IMG/VR virus record: IMGVR_UViG_3300005095_000179
Coordinates: 410 to 64,409 of that record
Direction: 5' to 3' (one strand)
DNA from: a virus
DNA: 64,000 nucleotides
A program made the translations under genes and the position numbers. This document shows, one piece after another, positions 35,384 through 44,142 of the stretch. Within the stretch, counting starts at the first letter, position 1. Each line of letters starts with the position of its first letter. Under the pieces are notes generated by a model, which saw only the letters and a program-made list of their open reading frames with translations, was not told where the DNA came from and searched no databases.

Positions 35384-35765
35384 AGAACATACCCTTTTGT
35401 TTTCTTCCTATTCTTGACTGATAAAGATATTTATCAGACACTTTTCCTTTTACTGAGAATGCTATTTCAGCTTCTATTTCGTGTGGAGATAACGACCTCA
35501 CGAACGAGTGTAGGTCATCTATTTCTATTCTTGGTTCGAATGTCTCTAAAGCTTCTCTTATTTCATCATATATAGCGAACTCAGTGACATCAGTCAACGG
35601 CTCAAATAGATATTGCTCTAAATTCACTCCGAATTCAGGTAAAAATATCCTTTCTCCCTTTTCTGTATTTAATATATTATGGATTGACTGATAAATGTCT
35701 TCTAAGTCATAAATCTTATCTTGCACCAATGGGTCTTGGTGATTAACGTCGCTATAAAAGTTCAT
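35370..35765 (-). CDS. Baseplate wedge protein, gp25/gpW-like
   Basis: 131 residues, the size of T4 gp25 (132). The family signature is clear: SIHNILNTEKGERIFLPEFG, VNLEQYLFEP and IREALETFEPRIEIDDL. This protein anchors the sheath to the baseplate. It lies between the PAAR and gp6-like genes as in other contractile tails. Confidence 0.92.
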   Translation of the reverse strand: MNFYSDVNHQDPLVQDKIYDLEDIYQSIHNILNTEKGERIFLPEFGVNLEQYLFEPLTDVTEFAIYDEIREALETFEPRIEIDDLHSFVRSLSPHEIEAEIAFSVKGKVSDKYLYQSRIGRKQKGMFYEIR

Positions 35766-35774
35766 CTGTTCTCC

Positions 35775-36077
35775 TTAATGTTTTCTGGAACAAGCTGTTG
35801 TTGCCCCACAAGAAAGTTTATTCCCTGCTCTTGCAACTCTTATCCCGTTAATATAACAATTAGTATTAGCACATCCTTGAACAAGAGATGGTGTGTCATC
35901 GCAATCACTAGGAGTGTGAGGGTGAGTCGTCCAAGGAGAACCTTTCTCAATTAATTTTATCCCATTCCACTTCACTAAGTCTTGTTTACCAAGAGCAACG
36001 CTCGGTGTACAGTGAATCCCAGAAGCAACACTGACTGACCCTTGTAGCAAAATATTAATTCCGTTATGATAAACCAT
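35775..36077 (-). CDS. PAAR-type spike tip protein
   Basis: 100 residues, about the size of T4 gp5.4. The PAAR pattern with zinc-binding His/Cys candidates is spread along the chain: VASGIHCTPSVALG, WTTHPHTPSDCDDTP, GCANTNCYINGIRVARAGNK and LSCGATTACSRKH. It should cap the spike encoded just upstream in transcription. The extra Cys pairs may mean two metal sites or disulphides. Confidence 0.85.
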   Translation of the reverse strand: MVYHNGINILLQGSVSVASGIHCTPSVALGKQDLVKWNGIKLIEKGSPWTTHPHTPSDCDDTPSLVQGCANTNCYINGIRVARAGNKLSCGATTACSRKH

Positions 36078-36086
36078 AAGATCCCC

Positions 36087-36992
36087 TTATCCTAACATAT
36101 CAATAGTAGGTGCTGACATCTGAATAGCCTTTGATGCGTGACAGAATACACATCCACCAGGAGCCATAATAGCAACACCTTTCTGACCAGTGATACTAAC
36201 CTTTCCACTTGCACTGATATTAATATCTTGGGAAGAATTCATATTAATACTATTATTAGCAAATATGTTTATCTGACCTCCAGTTGAGGTGATACTAATC
36301 TCCCCATTAACAACCAAAGTATCTCTATCACTAATTTCAACGGCTCTGTATGATTTTATTGATGTTGTATCAAAAGAATCTATTGTAGTAGTTCTATGTT
36401 GTTTATAATCATAATTAGCGTATTCATTGACAGTCTTTTTATAGTACCCGTCATATTGCCATTTTGCGTAACTATAAACGTGGGTGTCTAACCAATCCTT
36501 CACTTGAATAGTCGTGCTACCAGAAGCTTCTATTTTCATCTGAGTCTTACTCGTGTGCTTGAAGATAGCTTCTTTAATCTCCATATTAAGTCTATACCCA
36601 GAGCCAGTTCTATCTTCCATCCCCCAAGTATTAGGATAGTTCTCTCTTAACCAATCAAGTTTCTCGTGCTTAGTGGTCATCAAGTGATTAGTTACTTGCC
36701 ATTGATATGGGTCATTGTCAATCATCTTCACTGACACTTTAGTACCGACCTCTGGGATAACCATATGAGAAGCTTCACCTCCAGTATTTCTTGGGGCGAT
36801 AGGATACACCAATGGTAGTAAATCATCAGGGATATTTTCCTCATCGTCAGTGAAGTGAGGTATTCTTACCCTAATTCTCCCAAGTTGGTCTGGGTCACAT
36901 TTCTTATCGTTTTGCACGACAGTAGCGGTGACTTCTTGGGACATATCTTGTAAAGTGTCATCAAATTCTCTTAAACCAAATCCACTAGCCAT
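36087..36992 (-). CDS. Central spike protein, gp5/gpV-like
   Basis: 301 residues. An N-terminal OB-fold (CDPDQLGRIRVRIPHFTDDE, MVIPEVGTKVSVKMID, YQWQVTNHL; about residues 30-108) is followed by a repetitive beta region (INIFANNSINMNSSQDINIS, ASGKVSITGQKGVAIM) that would form the trimeric spike helix. There is no lysozyme insert as in T4 gp5. The PAAR gene follows 10 bp downstream. Confidence 0.85.
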   Translation of the reverse strand: MASGFGLREFDDTLQDMSQEVTATVVQNDKKCDPDQLGRIRVRIPHFTDDEENIPDDLLPLVYPIAPRNTGGEASHMVIPEVGTKVSVKMIDNDPYQWQVTNHLMTTKHEKLDWLRENYPNTWGMEDRTGSGYRLNMEIKEAIFKHTSKTQMKIEASGSTTIQVKDWLDTHVYSYAKWQYDGYYKKTVNEYANYDYKQHRTTTIDSFDTTSIKSYRAVEISDRDTLVVNGEISITSTGGQINIFANNSINMNSSQDINISASGKVSITGQKGVAIMAPGGCVFCHASKAIQMSAPTIDMLG

Positions 36993-37004
36993 TATAACCT
37001 CCGA

Positions 37005-38315
37005 TTATCCTAAAACATTACTAACAACATTACTTACTATACCACCGACTGCTTCACTGATTACTCCAGTCCAAAGGTTTCCTTGCATGTTATTCATTCC
37101 ATCTCTGGAAATCACTATTTTAATTCCGGCTCTGTTCCCACCATAGAACCTAGAGATTTTAGTGATACAATATATCCCACTAATCTCTTCCATCTTTTTC
37201 TTCCCTAGCCTAAATGGTTGAAAATGTATTAAGTCAAATAACCTATAATCTTGCCATTGATTCTCGATATAAATCTCTATCTCCAGAGAATTCATCATAG
37301 TTGCTCTTGGGACAGAAATCAACCTCGCCTTAGAATAATTATCATGGAAATTATCAGTGTCTATCAATTTCTGATACTCGTGTTTCACTGGTTGGTCTGT
37401 CATCATATTCAATGGACCACCGACTATCATAGGAGTTAAAGGAGGAGTTTCAACCTTTTTAGCAGCACCGTCTTTCATACTATGGAGAGGGGTGACTTTC
37501 TTATGGGTAACCATGTTATTTATCAACCCAAAATCACTTAAGATTTTGATGTTGGGGTTGTAGTCAACAGTATTAAGACTTTTCTCTTCTACTCCCTTTT
37601 CTCTTATGAACCACTTTGGCATCCCACCGTCTTGGTCCATAATCATCTGAATATCAGTGATAGTGAACACTCCGTTCATTTCTATACCGTAAACAAGAGC
37701 ATTATTGTCTGACATATAACTTCTCTTCCAAGTATCAAATATAAACTTAGAAGGAGAAGTATTAGGTCTTAACCAATTCATCTCATCTTGAGGTTCGGCA
37801 CTTGTCCAGACGTCTACCTTGAAATACTTCTCAGCTACTTCTTTTATAACTGAGACAGAGTTCTTTTTCTTCCAAGCCTTTTGTTCATTATCCCTTAGGA
37901 ACTCTGGACCATTCTTAATAAGTCCCAGAACTTCTACGACCATAAACTCTGAGTCAGTTATCCTATGAGTGAATTTCTGAACAACCATATCAGCAGATTT
38001 ATAATCATTTCCCCTCACTGTGCCAGCAACAAAGTTAGAGACATAAGACCTCCAAGACTTCCCAAACACAACTGAAACATCAGCTCCTTCGTTTATCCTG
38101 TTGATAACCGAGAAATCAGTAGTTTTAAATGTCAGTGTGAATGCTGGGAGGTCTCCGCCTATTTTCTCTTCCATAACAAAGTTAGTAATCGCTCCAGCTT
38201 CCCCTAAGAAGTCACCTACACCTTCAATTTGGAATGCGAAGAAAAACTGACCATCTACCCCAGCAATAGCAGCATTACCCATAAATGCATTGACTGTCAA
38301 ACCTAATAAAGACAT
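37005..38315 (-). CDS. Baseplate hub protein, gp27/gpD-like
   Basis: 436 residues. The order of segments (FTLTFKTTDFSVINRINEGA, SDNNALVYGIEMNGVFTI, a WLRPNTSPSKFIFDTW motif, and a C-terminal barrel YRLFDLIHFQPFRLG...GIYCITKISRFYGG) fits hub proteins of contractile tails that receive the spike. It directly precedes the spike gene in transcription. Assigned by order and pattern. Confidence 0.75.
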   Translation of the reverse strand: MSLLGLTVNAFMGNAAIAGVDGQFFFAFQIEGVGDFLGEAGAITNFVMEEKIGGDLPAFTLTFKTTDFSVINRINEGADVSVVFGKSWRSYVSNFVAGTVRGNDYKSADMVVQKFTHRITDSEFMVVEVLGLIKNGPEFLRDNEQKAWKKKNSVSVIKEVAEKYFKVDVWTSAEPQDEMNWLRPNTSPSKFIFDTWKRSYMSDNNALVYGIEMNGVFTITDIQMIMDQDGGMPKWFIREKGVEEKSLNTVDYNPNIKILSDFGLINNMVTHKKVTPLHSMKDGAAKKVETPPLTPMIVGGPLNMMTDQPVKHEYQKLIDTDNFHDNYSKARLISVPRATMMNSLEIEIYIENQWQDYRLFDLIHFQPFRLGKKKMEEISGIYCITKISRFYGGNRAGIKIVISRDGMNNMQGNLWTGVISEAVGGIVSNVVSNVLG

Positions 38316-38317
38316 TC

Positions 38318-38713
38318 TTAACTCCCATTAAGAGAATTCAGGACTCTAATCTTTTCAATGTCTGCTTTATTCTGTCTCATCCTCATAGAATCTCTGAGAA
38401 CTAAAATATCATCGATATTAGGGATTTTCAATACCTCATCACTATAAACATTCCAATCTATCTTTTCATTGTATTCCATCACTAACCACCAAAAATCAGT
38501 GTCCTTTAACATCTTATAAGCTATGTTGTCGAACCTATATTCGTGTTCGTGGACTTTCATTTCTCCTGCTTGCCCAACCTCATCATTAAGTTCTCTAAGA
38601 AAAACTGAACCGAGTACATCATAAGTATCTTCATTCCACTCCATAAAATTCTGTTCTGGGAATGAATCAGTATTAGGACGAACACTTGCGTAATTATCTA
38701 TAAAGAAATCCAT
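38318..38713 (-). CDS. gp53-like baseplate wedge / LysM-type protein
   Basis: 131 residues. The stretch EYRFDNIAYKMLKDTDFWWL then VMEYNEKIDWNVY and LKIPNIDDILVLRD matches the LysM-like pattern of gp53 and tail protein X (R.D.IAY...D..WW.I...N.I......L..G..L.IP). T4 gp53 joins wedges around the hub. It ends 3 bp before the hub gene. Confidence 0.75.
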   Translation of the reverse strand: MDFFIDNYASVRPNTDSFPEQNFMEWNEDTYDVLGSVFLRELNDEVGQAGEMKVHEHEYRFDNIAYKMLKDTDFWWLVMEYNEKIDWNVYSDEVLKIPNIDDILVLRDSMRMRQNKADIEKIRVLNSLNGS

Positions 38714-38722
38714 ACTATCCTC

Positions 38723-39382
38723 CTACACCGCTTGGTCTTTAAACCAGCTCATCACTTTTTCAGCATCAAACTCTCTGTTAGGAGATAGTGTTATGCTAAT
38801 CTTACACCATAGTGGTTGGTTAGTTCCTCTAACTCTAGTTTTAGAGTACTCTACAGAAGCAGTTGTCACAACAAACGCATTATATGCTTCGAACCAAGAA
38901 CCTATTTTAAGAGATACACCATTCTTCTGAATACCCATGATATCAGTAGAGTATTCTCCTGGCGTAACCATTAGTGAACCACTTGGACCCCATTTTCCTG
39001 GTAAGACATAGTTCCAAATCTTCTTACCTTCTTTCATTACATTATCGCCTTCTTTATTCGCCATAATGATAACTTCAATCCCGACAGCTGCCAATGATGA
39101 TGAAGCCCAAGTGACAACAGTATCTCTAAATGTCTTAAGAGTTTTTGCGCTTCCTATTGAAGACATCATAGGTTTCCCCATACTTGCGATAGAACCTCCT
39201 GTATCGCTCCCTAATAAACCAGGATCGTATTGAGAAGAAGCTTGGAATGTGTGAGATGAGTCTATGAACCCAGATATAGGCTCAGTTATTGAAGCACGGC
39301 TATTGATGATAATTTTATTTTCAGGATTCTTAGTGAGTTCATTGTAGTAGAAATCTTCACTATCCTTGTATTCGTATGCCAC
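38723..39382 (-). CDS. Baseplate/tail-tube-proximal structural protein
   Basis: 219 residues. The N-terminus is disordered-looking; the rest is beta-rich (LMVTPGEYSTDIMGIQKNGV, VVTTASVEYSKTRVRG, WCKISITLSPNREFDAEKVM). The strand pattern near the end resembles tail-tube-like folds, so it could be a tube initiator (gp48/gp54-like), but this is a guess from position between tape measure and gp53-like genes. It has its own promoter motif at 39429-39436. Confidence 0.55.
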   Translation of the reverse strand: MAYEYKDSEDFYYNELTKNPENKIIINSRASITEPISGFIDSSHTFQASSQYDPGLLGSDTGGSIASMGKPMMSSIGSAKTLKTFRDTVVTWASSSLAAVGIEVIIMANKEGDNVMKEGKKIWNYVLPGKWGPSGSLMVTPGEYSTDIMGIQKNGVSLKIGSWFEAYNAFVVTTASVEYSKTRVRGTNQPLWCKISITLSPNREFDAEKVMSWFKDQAV

Positions 39383-39428
39383 AAACCTCTCCTTTTAATC
39401 TTTAAATTTTTAGAATTTGACTTTCTTA

Positions 39429-39436
39429 TATTTAAC
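39429..39436 (-). promoter_or_regulatory. Candidate late promoter GTTAAATA
   Basis: Minus-strand GTTAAATA 47 bp upstream of the 39382 start, just after the hairpin closing the tape measure gene. Confidence 0.58.
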
Positions 39437-39458
39437 TTTAGAGGTTTACTTAGAAGAA

Positions 39459-39480
39459 GCTTGGTTACTTAGAACCAAGC
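39459..39480 (-). terminator. Hairpin over the tape measure stop codon
   Basis: GCTTGGTT / AACCAAGC, 8-bp perfect stem with a 6-base loop that includes the TAA at 39465-39467. On the minus strand TTCTTCT follows. A moderate terminator, placed just before the promoter motif at 39429-39436. Confidence 0.5.
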
Positions 39481-42400
39481 AGTCCTCTAAGGATATCAAG
39501 CGATGAGTCATCTACATCACTGATATAAGGAGTAACAGCAGGAGAATTATTACTAGACTCGAACGTCTGAGCTAATTGACCAAGTCCTTGACCAATCATA
39601 CTAGGTGTGTTCATCATAGTTCTATTCATCATTCCTTGTGCTCCACTCATCTGAGACATAATATTATTAAATGGAAGAGTTTCACCTAAAGCCCCTAAGC
39701 CTTGTTGAATACTAGAGTTCAATGCACCCACACCAGTATTTTTAATTATATCAGAACCAATTCCCATAGAACTAGCTCCTTTCCCAAAGATTCCCCTAGA
39801 GACGGAGCTAAGAACGCTTCCGATAGCTCCACCAACTCCAGTTGTCCCAAATACAGAATTCACTAAAGATGAAATTGGATTATTTCTCATAGAGACATTC
39901 CCTATCATACCAGAACCTTTCAGACCAGCTGGACTTCCAATCACAGGAGAACCATTAGGAGTAGTAGCATTTCCAGCTGTACTAAGGCTATTTTGCCCTG
40001 AACTAAATGAGTTCCCGTAAGAAGGACTTGGTGCGCTTGAACTTGCGTACTGAGAAGCAGGAGCTGACATCTGCTGAGCAATCTGAGACATAGCAGCATT
40101 CTGGTTGAGTGGTTGAGCTTGGTGTCCTTGAGCTAAAATCCTAAACATATAATTAGGTCTTCTTCTAGCGAAATAGTCTTGGGCATTAACCTCAACGACA
40201 CCTTTACATCCTGGTTCATTTCCTGTCTTACACTTTGATCCACCGCTAGAGTGAATCATAGTAGTCGGGCTACTCATAATAGCAATATGCCCAACTCTTC
40301 TTCCGCTACTATGGCTTGCGAAGAAAATGATATCTCCACCTTGTAGTTGATCAGTACTTGGTATTGGTTGAACAGTTCCTTGCTGAACACCATTCAATAA
40401 CCAATCAAGTTGAGTTTCTGTACTACCAGGAAAGTCAGGAGCAATTCCAGTAGACCTAATAACCTTTTGTACAAACCCACTACAATCTAGGAACATGTCA
40501 TTGTTCTTTCCACCCCATCTATAACCAACTCTCCCCACCATAGCCCTAGCAGCATCAACTGCGTTATTTCCACTTGGTGCTGGTTGACCATAACCATTGG
40601 CACCACCGCCAGCCATAGCCGTAGGAGTTTTCATAGGAGTAGAAGCCGTTGAACTTGCCGTAGCAGCCAAAGAATAAGGATTTCCAGAACTTGCGGAAGT
40701 GTTTGTCACTCCTACTGGTCCAGTTGAGCTTACTGAACCTACTGAGCCAGTTGATCCCACTGATCCTACTGATGCACCATTCTTCTTTATAGACTGAGCT
40801 ATTTTTGCTTCATTAATCTGTTGACTTGGAGAAACTTGTGTTCCGTCAGCTTTAATGAGTTGACCGACTTTAGCTCCCTCGTGATTCGCCATTGCTTTAA
40901 CTACTGCCATCGCTTGTGCTTCAGACATCTGTCCCATAATAGTACCAGCAGGAACACCAGAAGTCTTTACCACTTGAGCTATATACGCAGAAGTATTATT
41001 TTCACTAGGTGGAGCATACCTTTGAATTGCTTGAGCTAGTGTCAGGTTTTTATAATTCTTACCCTTTGTAAGCATGTGCATTTGAGCTTTGAACCCAGCT
41101 TCCATAGAAGGGAATATAGCAAATCTTCCGTCAGTACCTATCGCCCCAAGACCTTTAGTATAGTTATTATACTCTAGATTTCCTGGGTTATTATTTCTCC
41201 AGTTTCTTGTCCCACCAGTCTTCACGTCACCATTAGGGTAATGAATTTCTCTTCCTAATTTACCCATTGTCATAGTAGCAACACCCTTTCCACCATTATG
41301 TGGAGGGAATGCTTTTACACTAACTCCCTTCGGACTACCGCCAGTATTCCCACCAGTCAATCCATTCCAAGCATTCTTAATGCTACCGATAGGATCTTTG
41401 AAGAAATTACCAACTGATGTTGCTGCTGAACTCAACATTCCACCAGCTTTCTCTTTTAGTTTTTCGAATAAAGATTTCTTCTCAGCTTCTTTCGCTTTCT
41501 CTTTTTGTTTCAGGTTAGCGATCTTATTTGCCTGAGTTTGTTTCTTAGCTCTCTCTAGACCCCTTTCAGCTTTCTCTTCAGCTTTCTCTACTCCTAAAGC
41601 TGAAGCAATCTGAGCTAATACTGAAAGTACCTTTAATTGAGTTCTTTCCCTTGCAAGTGTATTAAAGTCTGTTGCCTTTACTTCATCACTCCCCTCTATG
41701 TGTAAGTAGTTCCCTTTCTCTAACGCACCAGAGTTCTTAATAGGAAGTTTATCCAACCTTGCTTTAAATTGAGCTACTGTCTCAGACTTCTTAAACTTAT
41801 AAGCACCTTGGTCATGAGAAGAAGTATCTCTCATCCAAGAAGGAATATTAGAAGCTCTTTCAGACCTCAGCACTTCTGGCTTAAGTTCTTTCACTTTCTC
41901 GTTTTTACCGTCAGAGAACCAATCAGTAACATAAGAAAGCCCAGCGATTATTGGGAGTGCTTTACTTATTTTAGAGAGCACTGAACCAACTCCAGAAGTG
42001 GGTATCTTAGACACATCAGATTTCATTACTGGTGCTCTTGAAGACATCTTTTGGTCTCTATTCATTAACCAACCATCTACTCCTAATGAAGCAACAGTTC
42101 CTAATCCAGGAATTGTAGAGAGTGCACCACTAGCAAATTCACCGAGTGCACCACCAAAGTCTCCCTTGAATAACCTTGATGCTCCAGAAGCGATTCCAGT
42201 AACTAATCCTAATCCAGGAATTTTCTTCAAAGCACCTTTAGCGAACTTCCCAAGTCCACCAAAGAAACCTTTCCCCTTTCCTAGTATCTTACTGAAGAAA
42301 CCTTTCTTAGAAGGTTTAGAAGTAGGAGCTTGTTTCGGACCAGACTTATCTATCATGTCTCCCATTAACACATCAGTGATATCTCCGCCAAACAAACCTC

Positions 42401-44039
42401 CAAGCATCGCACCAGAAGTTAATTTCCCAAGACCACCACTAAGTTTCGGGAATTTTTTAGAGAACCACTTACCAAGCCTAGAACCCTTTAATTTATTCAA
42501 TCCATACTTTGCACCAAAGAGACCTACTAAAGTGCTTAGAATCCCTCCCTCTGACTCTCCTTTGGGTGATTTAATACTCCCGTTAGCGTTAGTTTTAATT
42601 CCATCCTTAAGAAGTTTTAATATCTCAGCGGTGTTCTTAGCAGTTTCTTCAGAAGCTTGAGTTCCTCTTTCTTGGATAGCCTTAGCCTGTTCTCTATCAA
42701 TGAAGTTATCTCTGTATTCATCTTTGGCATCTTTGGCTTGTTTTTCAGCGAACTTATTTGAGTCTTCAGTAGCTTCCTTTATATCCTTCAACGCTTCATT
42801 TGTTTCTTCTGAAGTTTCTTCTAGTTTCTTGATAGCCTTAACAGTTTCTTTAGACTGTTCTTTAGCTACCTTCTCAAAAGAAATCCCCAAACCATCTATC
42901 AACTTAGAGAATCTCTCTTTCGTCTCATCGAATTTATCTTTGGAGTTAGTATAAGTTTTAACTATATCTTCTAAGTCCTTTAAGTTATCTTGTGACAACT
43001 TCCCAGTCTCGACTAATTCTTTAAATCTTTCTTCTACATCAATGAACGCTTCTGAAACTTCCTTGATGTAGTCTTGTGCCGCTAAGTTAGACTCTCCAAG
43101 TTCTGCGATAAGTTTCTTATACCCTTCAACATCTCCTGGTTTGATCTTCTTTAGGTGTTTAATGTACTCCTTCACCATTTGTTCTGGCATCTTACCGAAC
43201 TTTTCGAAGTACACATTTCTTCTAGCGTTAATCTTCTCATCGACCATCATTGCTGCGTCGATAGCTTCTTTAGTGATCTTCTCAGGATTAAAATCAGAGT
43301 CTTTGAACAACTTCATTAATAGTCTTTCACTAGGAGTAAGATTTTTATGGTTTTTCTTAGTAAGGTCCGCCATAAGATTCTCTACTCTATCCAAGTGTTC
43401 ATTCATCTCTTCTTCTTTCTTCTCGAAAGTTTTGAAGTTAGTGTAAGCTAACTCATTCACAGCAGTGATAGTATTATCTATTTTCTTAGTGATACCTTCT
43501 ACAAGAACATCCTCAAATACTCTCTTAGTCCAAGACCTATTCTTCCTTCTTTCTTCTTCTAATCTTTTCTTTTCGGCTCTTTCTCTTCTTCTATTTTCAG
43601 CCAGTGCCTTGTTTCTGAGTCTTTCTTCCTTTTGTTCTTTAGTTTCGTTTTTAGCTAATCCTGCTTCAGTTGCTTCTAATAGTCTTTCTTGAGCATCTAA
43701 GATGGCTTGGTGTCTTTCATTCTCTATCTTTTCTCTCTTAGCCTTCTCTTTCTTATCAATTCCAACTTGCTTCTTAGCTTTTATCTTGGAAGACTTTAGT
43801 TCAGATAAATACGCTTTAGTGTATTTCTCAGTAGCAAGAGCACCCCTAGCAGCGATAAAGTTTTCTTGTGAAGCTCTCTTTCCAGTTAAGAATAGGTTAG
43901 GTTTCACTGAACGAATAGGTTTCGTACTGTCGTCCTTCATCTGCTTCTTTCTAAGATTAGTAAGTTCAGATAATGATTGGTCTGTTTGTTTTTGGTATTT
44001 CTCTAATTGCTTCACTATTTTATCGTATTCACTAGACAT
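39465..44039 (-). CDS. Tape measure protein with two wall-hydrolase domains
   Basis: 1524 residues, the longest gene. Residues 1 to about 480 are charged coiled coil. Residues about 520-720 are Gly/Ala/Lys-rich hydrophobic repeats (GKGKGFFGGLGKFAKGALKK, IPGLGLVTGIASGASRLFKG) typical of tape measures. Residues about 930-1060 carry RNWRNNNPGNLEYNNYTKGL, GTDGRFAIF and YAPPSENNT, a virion-lysozyme-like domain. A NlpC/P60 domain follows (GYRWGGKNNDMFLDCSGFVQ with the catalytic Cys, and VGHIAIM with the His). The protein sets tail length and probably helps cross peptidoglycan. Its start overlaps the preceding 36-residue ORF by 8 bases. Confidence 0.88.
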   Translation of the reverse strand: MSSEYDKIVKQLEKYQKQTDQSLSELTNLRKKQMKDDSTKPIRSVKPNLFLTGKRASQENFIAARGALATEKYTKAYLSELKSSKIKAKKQVGIDKKEKAKREKIENERHQAILDAQERLLEATEAGLAKNETKEQKEERLRNKALAENRRRERAEKKRLEEERRKNRSWTKRVFEDVLVEGITKKIDNTITAVNELAYTNFKTFEKKEEEMNEHLDRVENLMADLTKKNHKNLTPSERLLMKLFKDSDFNPEKITKEAIDAAMMVDEKINARRNVYFEKFGKMPEQMVKEYIKHLKKIKPGDVEGYKKLIAELGESNLAAQDYIKEVSEAFIDVEERFKELVETGKLSQDNLKDLEDIVKTYTNSKDKFDETKERFSKLIDGLGISFEKVAKEQSKETVKAIKKLEETSEETNEALKDIKEATEDSNKFAEKQAKDAKDEYRDNFIDREQAKAIQERGTQASEETAKNTAEILKLLKDGIKTNANGSIKSPKGESEGGILSTLVGLFGAKYGLNKLKGSRLGKWFSKKFPKLSGGLGKLTSGAMLGGLFGGDITDVLMGDMIDKSGPKQAPTSKPSKKGFFSKILGKGKGFFGGLGKFAKGALKKIPGLGLVTGIASGASRLFKGDFGGALGEFASGALSTIPGLGTVASLGVDGWLMNRDQKMSSRAPVMKSDVSKIPTSGVGSVLSKISKALPIIAGLSYVTDWFSDGKNEKVKELKPEVLRSERASNIPSWMRDTSSHDQGAYKFKKSETVAQFKARLDKLPIKNSGALEKGNYLHIEGSDEVKATDFNTLARERTQLKVLSVLAQIASALGVEKAEEKAERGLERAKKQTQANKIANLKQKEKAKEAEKKSLFEKLKEKAGGMLSSAATSVGNFFKDPIGSIKNAWNGLTGGNTGGSPKGVSVKAFPPHNGGKGVATMTMGKLGREIHYPNGDVKTGGTRNWRNNNPGNLEYNNYTKGLGAIGTDGRFAIFPSMEAGFKAQMHMLTKGKNYKNLTLAQAIQRYAPPSENNTSAYIAQVVKTSGVPAGTIMGQMSEAQAMAVVKAMANHEGAKVGQLIKADGTQVSPSQQINEAKIAQSIKKNGASVGSVGSTGSVGSVSSTGPVGVTNTSASSGNPYSLAATASSTASTPMKTPTAMAGGGANGYGQPAPSGNNAVDAARAMVGRVGYRWGGKNNDMFLDCSGFVQKVIRSTGIAPDFPGSTETQLDWLLNGVQQGTVQPIPSTDQLQGGDIIFFASHSSGRRVGHIAIMSSPTTMIHSSGGSKCKTGNEPGCKGVVEVNAQDYFARRRPNYMFRILAQGHQAQPLNQNAAMSQIAQQMSAPASQYASSSAPSPSYGNSFSSGQNSLSTAGNATTPNGSPVIGSPAGLKGSGMIGNVSMRNNPISSLVNSVFGTTGVGGAIGSVLSSVSRGIFGKGASSMGIGSDIIKNTGVGALNSSIQQGLGALGETLPFNNIMSQMSGAQGMMNRTMMNTPSMIGQGLGQLAQTFESSNNSPAVTPYISDVDDSSLDILRGLLGSK

Positions 44040-44142
44040 TATATGCCTCCATCTCTTGCTCTAAAAATTTATACAGTGATTTCTCTATTGAAATCACATC
44101 AAGGAATTCCATATCTCTAAGACTACTCGGGTTAATCCCCAT
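44032..44142 (-). CDS. 36-residue ORF between gp26-like and tape measure genes
   Basis: MGINPSSLRDMEFLDVISIE and onward to EQEMEAYNV. Its ATG overlaps the end of the gp26-like gene (ATGGGGATTAA) and its TAG overlaps the tape measure start (ATGTCTAG). No separate ribosome binding site is near the ATG (only GGAGAAAG 20-odd bases upstream). It is read either by coupled re-initiation or as a frameshift extension of gp26: the run GATGGGGATTAA would allow a +1 slip on GGG just before the stop. The longer frame up to 44274 is probably not translated on its own. Confidence 0.55.
   Translation of the reverse strand: MGINPSSLRDMEFLDVISIEKSLYKFLEQEMEAYNV

Noticed and set aside
41998-42660. 220-codon plus-strand open frame inside the tape measure gene
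   Set aside because: It mirrors the Gly/Ala/Lys-rich tape measure repeats on the other strand, has no ribosome binding site, and no plus-strand gene is supported anywhere in the window.
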